From positions 850,137 through 877,023 of the forward strand of contig NMRA01000056.1 in NCBI GenBank assembly GCA_002633005.1: 26,887 nt of DNA, read 5' to 3'. The DNA is from Phoronis australis. Its lineage: Eukaryota; Phoronida; Phoronidae. The translations under genes were made by a program, and so were the position numbers. Within the stretch, counting starts at the first letter, position 1; the number at the start of each line of letters is the position of its first letter. Positions 1-8,375 of this stretch are shown here, in pieces. The notes below the pieces were generated by a model. The model did not search any database. It worked only from the letters and a program-made list of their open reading frames with translations, and had not been told where the DNA came from.

Positions 1-467
1 TCATGAATGAAAAATAGTAGCAAAATAGTCCTAAGCCACATTCAAGTTCTGGTCTAAACCCATGGCACAATATTTTGAAAATGCTGTGGGCATTCACAAC
101 AATGTTAGAAGCTTTTGAAAAAATGAAAAAAGGACATTTTGGCAATCACTTTTGACTGAAATTGATGTTTCACCAAAATTTGGGGCAAATGTTCACCATA
201 ACGCCCAGTTCCATATACTGAATAACCGATCCGTTATTCAGTGATTGCCTGGTTCTCAAAATCAGGGACTGCTATATCTGAGCTGCTTTTTACTGGTTTA
301 GTACAACACAATAACAAACAGCGACTGTGACAGTTGAACGGCGCTTCTCGGATATAGTAACTGATTTAGAGAACCATTTTTATCCACTGAATAAGGGAAC
401 CAGTAACTGCCTGGTTCTGTAAAATCACTAAAATCAGCCGACCATCAGTCACCAGTGGCAGTCATTG
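1..467. other. Gene-free, contains hairpin repeat remnants
   Basis: ACTGAATAAC-CGATCC-GTTATTCAGT (217-242) is a perfect 10-bp inverted repeat. At about 367-415 AGAACCA...TCCACTGAATAAGG...TGGTTCT repeats the same vocabulary (CACTGAATAA, TGGTTCT) as the hairpin at 16021-16074. Nothing coding was seen. Confidence 0.55.
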
Positions 468-510
468 GCACAGACAATGACCACCATTCTACTGGCACGT
501 AGGATGGTGG

Positions 511-970
511 AGCGCCTCATATGGCGGAATCTTTTCGGCGAATTATGCCTTACACTGACTAAAACATCAAAGTCACATCGTTATAAATACCTTTTGCTTA
601 CAAAGGGATGCCTTAGGAGGCCGTTGATGTATGTAATTCTATCCAACTCGAACAAATACTCCAGTTACCAAACTTGTTCTTCGAGCAGTCCCTCTTTCGG
701 TTCCCAAAATCGATAACTCACAATTTTTAACACTGCGCATACCAGGTGGTATGACGAGTATGGTGGAACAGAACGAGGGACTGCTCGAAGAAAAAGTTTG
801 ATAATGGGAGTATTTGTTCGAGGTGGAAGGAATTAAATACATAGATGGCCTCCAAAGCCAAGGTATCCCTCTATGCGCAAAAGGTATATAACAACATAGC
901 ATTGATGTTTTAGTCAGTGCGAGGCATAATTCGCTGAAAATCTTCCGGCGTATGAAGCACCTTAGGAGCT
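511..970. mobile_element. Fold-back element 1, copy A (arms about 210 bp)
   Basis: The left arm, beginning AGCGCCTCATATGGC, pairs imperfectly with the right arm ending CCTTAGGAGCT. Their inner ends lie around the CTCGAAGAA...AGTCCCTC segments, with a spacer of a few tens of bp. About 10 bp of the left terminus (CTCCTATAGG) and about 15 bp of the inner right arm seen in copy B are missing. No transposase; non-autonomous. Confidence 0.75.
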
Positions 971-1002
971 TAAAAGTCAAGCCGAGTTATGTCCTTTGCG
1001 TT

Positions 1003-1703
1003 GTCATGCCCACAGGAGTCCTCAGCTTCTGATTGTCACCAATACACTACATAATACTACAAGGTATGACACTCCTGACTAGAAATTCCACGGGTGCTTC
1101 ACTTCAGTCGTTCATAGTAAACACAAAACTCAATAAATTTACACAAAACAGAGGTTCAACAAACCATGAGGAATTGTTCTTTCTCCCAATACCATTTATG
1201 GTGTCCTGCTTCACCTAGTTAGCAAGAAATTCGCAGTCAAAGCACAACAATCTTCCCAAAAAGTCCGTCCGGAGAATCTCCTTTGTAAATCGAAGGTCAA
1301 GGACAATTATTATGGAATTATCTTATCACGGAAAGTTATGAAATCGTGACAATCGGCAATTGCCGTTGATCTGTAACTCATCTGATAATTCCATAATAAT
1401 CGTCCTTGACCTTCGATTTACATAGGAGTTCCTCCACACGGGCTTTTTGGGAAAATTTTTGTGCTATTGACAGCGAATTTTTTGCGAACTGGGTGAAGCA
1501 GGACACCGTGGCGTAAATGGGAGAAAGAACGATTCCTCATGGTTTGTTGAACCCCTGTTTTGTGTAAACTTATTGAGTTTTGTGTTTGCTATGGAAGTCT
1601 GAAGTGAAGCACCCGTGGAATTTCTAGTCGGGAGTGTCATACCTTGTAGTATTACATAGTGTATTGTGGACGATCAGAAGCTGAGGAAGCCTGTGGTCAT
1701 GAC
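1003..1703. mobile_element. Fold-back element 2, copy A (arms about 315 bp)
   Basis: GTCATGCCCACAGG...CTCAGCTTCTGAT on the left matches the reverse complement of ATCAGAAGCTGAGG...CCTGTGGTCATGAC on the right. The arms meet at TCAAGGACAATTATTATGG and CCATAATAATCGTCCTTGA around a loop of about 60 bp. The arms also include the GAAATTCCACGGGTGCTTCA tract. No coding capacity was recognised. Confidence 0.82.
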
Positions 1704-1715
1704 TCATGAGTCATG
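1698..1715. promoter_or_regulatory. 18-bp palindrome with two AP-1-type motifs
   Basis: CATGACTCATGAGTCATG is a perfect palindrome made of TGACTCA and TGAGTCA, placed at the right end of fold-back element 2 and repeated at 3267-3284. AP-1/bZIP binding is a guess from the motif. Confidence 0.35.
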
Positions 1716-2008
1716 TCCAGTTGGTTGCACACTACACCGGTTCTTATTTTCATGAGTTACCAAGGTGAATAAGCCACAAACGTATTTCAGGTGATGAGTT
1801 GTTGCAGCGAATGGAAATGGTTCTGAAATGCAGTTTCGACGGATAGGTTAGTTTCTAAATGATACAAAAGAAAACAGCACTTACCATCGTTCAGTTCTGT
1901 CACAAGTGACTCTCTTTCTGTACCTCCTACATAGAAAATCCCCGACTGGTGTCGCTAAGATCTACCTTAGCCTCGTTCTAGCCTCCAGCTAAGCGCGCAG
2001 CGGGGGTC

Positions 2009-2009
2009 N
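2009..2009. other. Assembly join (single N) between duplicate blocks
   Basis: One N exactly between two near-identical 1.55-kb blocks. Probably a failed merge of allelic contig ends; the true sequence likely has one block. Confidence 0.85.
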
Positions 2010-2052
2010 GCACAGACAATGACCACCATTCTACTGGCACGTAGGATGGTGG

Positions 2053-2539
2053 AGCTCCTATAGGCGCCTCATATGGCGGAATCTTTTCGGCGAATTATGC
2101 CTTACACTGACTAAAACATCAAAGACACATCGTTATAAATACCTTTTGCTTACAAAGAGACACCTTAGGAGGCCGTTGATGTATGTAATTCTATCCAACT
2201 CGAACAAATACTCCAGTTACCAAACTTGTTCTTCGAGCAGTCCCTCTTTCGGTTCCCAAAATCGATAACTCACAATTTTTAACACTGCGCGTACCAGGTG
2301 GTATGACGAGTATGGTGAGTTATCAATTTTGGGAACAGAACGAGGGACTGCTCGAAGAAAAAGTTTGATAATGGGAGTATTTGTTCGAGGTGGAAGGAAT
2401 TAAATACATAGATGGCCTCCAAAGCCAAGGTATCCCTCTATGCGCAAAAGGTATTTATAACAACATAGCATTGATGTTTTAGTCAGTGCGAGGCATAATT
2501 CGCTGAAAATCTTCTGGCGTATGAAGCACCTTAGGAGCT
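2053..2539. mobile_element. Fold-back element 1, copy B (more complete)
   Basis: Terminal inverted repeats start AGCTCCTATAGGCGCC and (reverse complement of the end) AGCTCCTAAGGTGCTT. Pairing extends nearly to the centre, giving a snap-back structure of about 487 bp. The inner arms include ATCGATAACTCAC against GAGTTATCAAT. Confidence 0.78.
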
Positions 2540-2571
2540 TAACAGTCAAGCCGAGTTATGACCTTTGCTTT

Positions 2572-3272
2572 GTCATGCCCACAGGAGTCCTCAGCTTCTG
2601 ATTGTCACCAATACACTACATAATACTACAAGGTATGACACTCCTGACTAGAAATTCCACGGGTGCTTCACTTCAGTCGTTCATAGTAAACACAAAACTC
2701 AATAAATTTACACAAAACAGAGGTTCAACAAACCATGAGGAATTGTTCTTTCTCCCAATGCCATTTATGGTGTCCTGCTTCACCTAGTTAGCAAGAAATT
2801 CGCAGTCAAAGCACAACAATATTCCCAAAAAGTCCGTCCGGAGAATCTCCTTTGTAAATCGAAGGTCAAGGACGATTATTATGGAATTATCTTATCACGG
2901 AAAGTTATGAAATCGTGACAATCGGCAATTGCCGTTGATCTGAAACTCATCTGATAATTCCATAATAATCGTCCTTGACCTTCGATTTACATAGGAGTTT
3001 CTCCACACGGGCTTTTTGGGAAAATTTTTGTGCTATTGACAGCGAATTTCTTGCGAACTGGGTGAAGCAGGACACCGTGGCGTAAATGGGAGAAAGAACG
3101 ATTCCTCATGGTTTGTTGAACCCCTGTTTTGTGTAAACTTATTGAGTTTTGTGTTTGCTATGGAAGTCTGAAGTGAAGCACCCGTGGAATTTCTAGTCGG
3201 GAGTGTCATACCTTGTAGTATTACATAGTGTATTGTGGACGATCAGAAGCTGAGGAAGCCTGTGGTCATGAC
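2572..3272. mobile_element. Fold-back element 2, copy B
   Basis: Same structure and length as the copy at 1003-1703, with a few substitutions. Confidence 0.82.
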
Positions 3273-3577
3273 TCATGAGTCATGTCCAGTTGGTTGCACA
3301 CTACACCGGTTCTTATTTTCATGAGTTACCAAGGTGAATAAGCCACAAACGTATTTCAGGTGATGAGTTGTTGCAGCGAATGGAAATGGTTCTGAAATGC
3401 AGTTTCGACGGATAGGTTAGTTTCTAAATGATACAAAAGAAAACAGCACTTACCATCGTTCAGTTCTGTCACAAGTGACTCTCTTTCTGTACCTCCTACA
3501 TAGAAAATCCCCGACTGGTGTCGCTAAGATCTACCTTAGCCTCGTTCTAGCCTCCAGCTAAGCGCGCAGCGGGGGTC

Positions 3578-4427
3578 CCTCCTATTGACAAGGTGCCCGC
3601 AGGTGTGGGTCAAAAATTGCGGTTAGGTGGAATTTTTTTTAGAATGTTTTGCGGGATCTACGTGGGGTACAAAAGACCACCAAATTTCCAGTTCGCCCCC
3701 GCACTAGGCTAATACTCACTCAGTACGTGCATCGGCCGCCTCAGCCCCGTACTGACCGGTCTTCGCCTACAGAAAAATCTACCCCGCGAAAGGAGGTGGG
3801 AATTAACAACCTGGCAATCGCAACACGGTGTCTACCAGCAATATCTGGTACACGCCCGCTGGCACCATGAGTGACCCCCTCGCGGGCGGGAGAGTCGGGG
3901 AGACCCATTTCGACTCCCACCGAAGGTTGTGACCTCCAGTCGGGGCACAATTGGCTATAGATGTAGAATTGAAATTCGACCACTGCCGAAGGAGCGTTAG
4001 TACTCGCAAAAGTGAATGATCCTGGTTGGTTTTCACCTTGAAAAGCGGCGACCCGAGAGTTAATTGGTGGTTTTCCGACGGGGTTTCTAAACGTACCACG
4101 GACAGTAGGCCCCTTTTGCCAACTGAACATCCCATTTCTTTCGGCTAGGCCATGCTTGATGGTCTAAACTAGTACTGATATCAGTTAAAATGACCCGTAT
4201 GTATTTTTTAAACTATTAAATGACAAGTACTCATCGCTTGGCAAATCGTACCATTTCAAACCTTGCTTACCTTTATCTTGCTTGCCTTTGTGCACTGGAG
4301 CCTTTCAAAAATATACCGTCCACACTGGAGCCTCAATTGACTGGACATGCCAACCCAAACAACAAAAATGTGATACTGAATAAAAGATTTCCATAGTCCG
4401 AAATCGAAGGGTGGTAGCTTAAAGAAC
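3578..4427. other. GC-rich gene-free stretch
   Basis: About 550 bp are GC- and CpG-rich (3578-4135). Minus-strand frames of 110 and 129 codons overlap each other here and a plus-strand frame of 73 codons overlaps one of them, as expected of GC-rich non-coding DNA; none shows a motif. It could be a promoter-type CpG-rich patch, but no gene was found beside it. Confidence 0.4.
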
Positions 4428-6539
4428 TTGAAGACGTTTTTTTTTGTGAATCAATACATTACCACTTTCGGATTGTTTGGTCTTACTGACGAAAATGTCG
4501 ACACTTTACCTCAAAGTCCGAATTCCAAGTTCGGAGTACATATTCGTAAACCATTTTTTATCAAAAAGGTGTTGTTTTTGCGACCCGATACCAGACTGAG
4601 ATTAGTAAGGTTTTTTATAGCCATGTACATATCCGAATCAACTTATTGTCTATTAGTTTTTCTGATTAATGCTCACGGTAGTGGCAATCGTAAACCATCA
4701 TCACATGATTTTTATGCACAAGATTAACTAGCTGCTAAACCGTAAGGATGCCACCGGAATGAACAAGACGATTTCACTTTAACACGCACAGGCCTGCAAA
4801 TTTTCTTGGGGTGCCCCAGTCCCCAAGCTTTTTGTTCGTTTTTGCCTGATTGGGTCTTAGCGACATTTGTGCAATATTGGATCTGATGTTTCGTCATATT
4901 TTCATGATGTGAAAACGTAATTTTAAAAATTTGACTTGTTATTTAACATCGCAATCTTGATGACGTCAAAGGCACACGCCAAACACAATCCGTGGGCGGC
5001 GCAGCACTGAAATAAGTGGGGGCTCCCAGTATTTTGCCTTTTTACGAGTCTGGCTTAGAGAAGGACATGAAGTTCAAGTTGACAGAGACTCATATTCAGA
5101 CACGAAACTTATTGGCGAGGTAAGGCGATTTGCCCATTGATTTGTCCACTTTTGTGAACACAACTGTCGACCGGGAAAAGGGAGGAGCTTAATTGCGACG
5201 TCATGAAGATCGACTCAGTGGAGACGGAAGTTGTTCGTTGCTCTCCGGTGAGCGGGTGTGTATAGTGGGTGGAACACTTTATGAACTTATCAAGGTCAAT
5301 ATAGTGAGCTTCACCCGTTCACTGCAGTTGCGTATACCAGGGGGTGAGGGGCGGTCCGCCTCGGGCGTCAGCCTTTAATTGTCGAATAACCATTGTCGTC
5401 ACTAATTGTATGCGTCCCCTACATTTTCGTTGCCTCCTTCCGCGGTCACCAACTAATTTTCGGCGACCCCAGTGTTATCATTTGAAGAGCCACAACTCTA
5501 GAGCTCGGTTCGTAGGTTTGGTAATTCTTTGCTTTCAGATGGGACGTGAGCAGAAGCGAAACTAGTGTTTCATGTTTTCCCATTTTTTATTAGCATAAGA
5601 TCAGTTGATACAATGATGAATTACCGGAAAACAAGTTCCCCACAAGGTAAACGTTTCATTCACTCGTGACATTCACATGTCCAGTCGTTGTTTACCATAA
5701 TACAGACTCGACAATCAATTTATTTACTGTCTGGAAAAATGAACATTTCGTTATTGTTATATAATCGCCATTTTTACAGTAACTGTATTTTTATCTAACC
5801 ATGAATAAAGTAACAGGTCTATTTTTCCATAGACGCAGTCTACATGCAATATTTTACTTAAACTTAACCCAAGTTGGTAGTTGAATAGCTCTCAGTAAAC
5901 CTGAAAAACAGTTTGATGATATTTACGTGTAGCACCGTGTGACGGTATTTACTGAAATGTCACAGAATTCTAGAAACTTTTGGGGACGGTGAATGACAAA
6001 ATGAATACGAACGAGTAGACGTTTCCGGAGTCAATCCACAGAATCTGCCAGCACAGAAGACGCAGATCCATATTTCATACAACAAGTACGACGGGTGTTA
6101 GAAGAATCTTATGAACGATTCTGAGATGACAATGGCAGACAAATTCATCACTTGAATAATCATATGATTGTACTGGCGTTAGTCCACGAAAACCGTTTAA
6201 CCTGGGTTTTGGTTAAATACATATGTTTTACAAATTGATCCTGAACATCTGTCTGGTCAATACTTTCCAAGCCAAGGGACAGTTTCGAAGCAACTCTTTA
6301 TTTCTTGAACTTGACTGGCTTACCCAAGCCAATGCCTTTCGAATTTCATAAAGCGTTATTATCATCAAAGATCGAATTTAATGAATGTTTATTACTGAAC
6401 GATTCAAAATCCACTAATTACTATTCACTACTTCAAAACAATGTAAAATTTCGGATTCAGGCATAATTTTTATACTTTTACATGCAAAAAATAAACGATA
6501 CTTCGGTTATTAGATACACTGGGTGGTGTACCTAAACCG
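4428..6539. other. No recognisable gene
   Basis: Contains short open frames without motifs (longest 99 codons at 4428-4727), a CTTGGGG/CCCCAAG hairpin near 4805-4827 and a CRE at 4961. An acceptor-like TTCTTTGCTTTCAG at about 5525-5538 precedes an eight-codon frame, MGREQKRN. I cannot support a gene. Confidence 0.4.
4961..4968. promoter_or_regulatory. CRE palindrome (TGACGTCA)
   Basis: Perfect eight-base CRE in gene-free sequence. It is one of three in the window and has no identified gene next to it. Confidence 0.2.
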
Positions 6540-6788
6540 GAAACAACGCGCGAGTTCTGAAACACTTTGCTTGGATTTCAGTGGGCATGCGAAATTACCC
6601 GCATGTCATACGAATACTGAAAAAATGAGTACATACTTGTATTTTTAAAAGAACGTGGAGTAGGAATGTTAGTGAATTATCAACCACGATACATTCATCA
6701 AATCCATATGTCAAGGTCGCAAGTTTCGGGCTGCCGCGCCTCAACCGCCGAGTCGAAACTGGATGCAGTTCATAGGCTACCCTGTCCC
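6540..6788. repeat. 249-bp block, copy A (probable haplotype duplicate)
   Basis: Same length as 6790-7038 with about four substitutions (for example TTTCGGGC against TTTTGGGC). It ends exactly at the N at 6789. Confidence 0.87.
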
Positions 6789-6789
6789 N
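6789..6789. other. Assembly join (single N)
   Basis: N between two 249-bp near-copies. The true locus probably carries the block once. Confidence 0.85.
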
Positions 6790-7038
6790 GAAACAACGCG
6801 CGAGTTCTGAAACACTTTGCTTGGATTTCAGTGGGCATGCGAAATTACCCGCATGTCATACGAATACTGAAAAAATGAGTACATACTTGTATTTTTAAAA
6901 GAACGTGAAGTAGGAATGTTAATGAATTATCAACCACGATACATTCATCAAATCCATATGTCAAGGTCGCAAGTTTTGGGCTGCCGCGCCTCAACCGCCG
7001 AGTCGAAACTGGATGCAGTTCATAGGCTACCCTGTCCC
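6790..7038. repeat. 249-bp block, copy B (probable haplotype duplicate)
   Basis: Starts at the base after the N and runs into unique sequence at 7039, as with the join at 2009. Confidence 0.87.
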
Positions 7039-7354
7039 TGTCAGTCTTCAAAAGTCAGAGTCCCATTCAGTCTTCTTAAACTTAAAACCCCCCTTTGATC
7101 ACCACAGCCCTGAGCCGTGCCCCAAATGGTGTCCCAGCTTGAGAATGAGTCTTTAGTTAGATTCAAGAATCACCGGCGATTGGCAGTGATTGGAACTGAG
7201 CTCATTTGTAAACAGTGTTTAAATAACAAGTCAACTTTGCTCACTGTTCAAATGATTACTAAATGTACACGAACACAATACTTTATTCATGCCAGTGCCG
7301 ACTCATTAGAAGACAATCAGAGTAATAAACTGTCTGAGTTCTGATTTCAGAAGT

Positions 7355-7470
7355 AGTGAACCTACGGAGTAGTTGACCTTCGTAGTAGTGAACCTACGGA
7401 ATAGTTGACCTTCGTAGTTAGTGAACCTACGGAGTAGTTGACCTTCGTAGTAGTGAACCTACGGAATAGT
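7355..7470. repeat. Tandem repeat, four copies of 32-33 bp
   Basis: Units start at 7355, 7387, 7420 and 7452, each reading AGTGAACCTACGGAGTAG then TTGACCTTCGTAGT with small changes (the last unit is truncated). CCTACGGA and TTCGTAG inside each unit can pair, so the array can form a row of small hairpins. Confidence 0.88.
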
Positions 7471-7572
7471 GACATGTAACCTTAGAAATCTCTTGTTGCT
7501 CGTATAACGTCTGCGAGGCTGTGTACCACTGACACTGATTGACAAGAAAAGACTTCTTCATTGACCAACGTT

Positions 7573-7578
7573 TTTATT
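7573..7578 (-). promoter_or_regulatory. Candidate poly(A) signal of the CAT-like gene
   Basis: AATAAA on the minus strand about 590 nt downstream of the transporter stop codon. It is the first canonical hexamer I saw in a plausible 3'-UTR. A CA-rich tract at 8126-8099 (minus strand, TG-rich on plus) lies in the proposed UTR. One hexamer is weak evidence, because it occurs often by chance in AT-rich DNA. Confidence 0.35.
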
Positions 7579-8163
7579 AGGTCTAGACCTACTTTTCCAT
7601 AATACTGTTAGATGCTAGTCGGGGTTTTCTCAGTGCGTGAAAACAGTAGTTCAATGTCTGGTTTGAGAGCAACGACGGAGAATTGCCTGTAGTGACCTTA
7701 CCGTCGGTGTGTACAGTGCTGTAGTGGAGCGTAGGCTCACTTAGGCCTAGGCCCAGTCAACCTTCTTTTGGCATTTAACCGTAGCGCCTAGGCACCGTAA
7801 GCTACGTTAGCGAATTCAGAACACTTTTAAAATTCAGTGCCCAAGGTGATACGGCAGGCATTGGGCGCCTACTTGCCTCTAATTTTACCACTACAGCATC
7901 ATGCGTGTGTACTGACTTTAAAATAATGAAATCCCACAAAACTGTACATGAGCTTGGTCCGATCCCAGGAGTCTCTCCTCCTATTTTAACTATGGAACAA
8001 TTCGAGACCAATTTCATAACCATACGAGGACTAAATCAAAACTTGTTTTGACGGAAGGCAGCGATTTAATGCAGCTGTAAGAAAAGGGTTTTGGAGACTG
8101 TGTGTGTTTGTGTGTTTGTGCAAGCAGTACAGCCTCGCACACCAAGGACCACGACCGGACGAC

Positions 8164-8375
8164 TCAATCGTTGTTTGTCACGTCTCTGTGCGTCAGTTGA
8201 GCCGTGGTGCCGTAAGAGACGGTGGGCTTTGGCTGTGGACACCGTACAGTAGTAGACACCAGTAGGTCAGTTTGGTCACTGTCGGAGGGAAAATCCTCAA
8301 GAAATTCATAATGATGCTGATTCGCCTTTTTCTCTTTACTGTGTTTTATTCCATACAGGAAATAAATCAGTAAAC
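8164..8375 (-). CDS. CAT-like permease, last coding exon (helix 14 end and C-tail)
   Basis: The acceptor CAATTTTCTGTTTCAG precedes GT, which completes the split Gly. The frame then reads LLIYFLYGIKHSKEKKANQH and continues to TGA at 8166-8164, 69 residues after the Gly. The IYFxYGIxHS signature is the hallmark end of CAT helix 14 and fixes the exon although it is short. The tail holds FLEDFPSDSDQTDLL, an acidic stretch with a possible dileucine sorting signal (DQTDLL), and a Thr/Pro-rich end. A CA-rich tract lies about 40 nt after the stop on the coding strand. Confidence 0.9.

Larger units (their letters stand above)
468..2008. repeat. 1.54-kb block, copy A (probable haplotype duplicate)
   Basis: Matches 2010-3577 almost throughout. 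It differs by about fifteen substitutions by eye and by indels of about 10, 15 and 2 bp (copy A shorter). Copy A ends exactly at the N at 2009, where copy B begins. This is what results when two overlapping allelic contig ends are joined instead of merged. It contains two fold-back elements and no protein gene; the 61-codon frame inside the repeat arm is a by-product. Confidence 0.88.
2010..3577. repeat. 1.57-kb block, copy B (probable haplotype duplicate)
   Basis: Second copy of 468-2008, starting right after the N and continuing into unique sequence at 3578. It has the longer fold-back arms and is probably closer to the intact form. Confidence 0.88.
7039..8163. other. 3' flank and probable 3'-UTR of the CAT-like gene
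   Basis: Apart from the tandem repeat at 7355-7470 and the candidate poly(A) signal, I see a 75-codon plus-strand frame (7117-7344) without motifs and a TG-rich tract at 8099-8126. No other gene. Confidence 0.4.

Noticed and set aside
1033-1218. 61-codon protein repeated at 2602-2787
   Set aside because: It lies inside the arm of a fold-back element and is repeated only because the whole block is duplicated.
3741-4135. Protein gene on the minus strand (110- and 129-codon frames)
   Set aside because: The two frames overlap each other in a GC-rich patch, with no motif and no splice or start context favouring either.
4805-4827. Rho-independent terminator-like CTTGGGG/CCCCAAG hairpin
   Set aside because: The window is eukaryotic, no T-run follows directly and no gene ends there.
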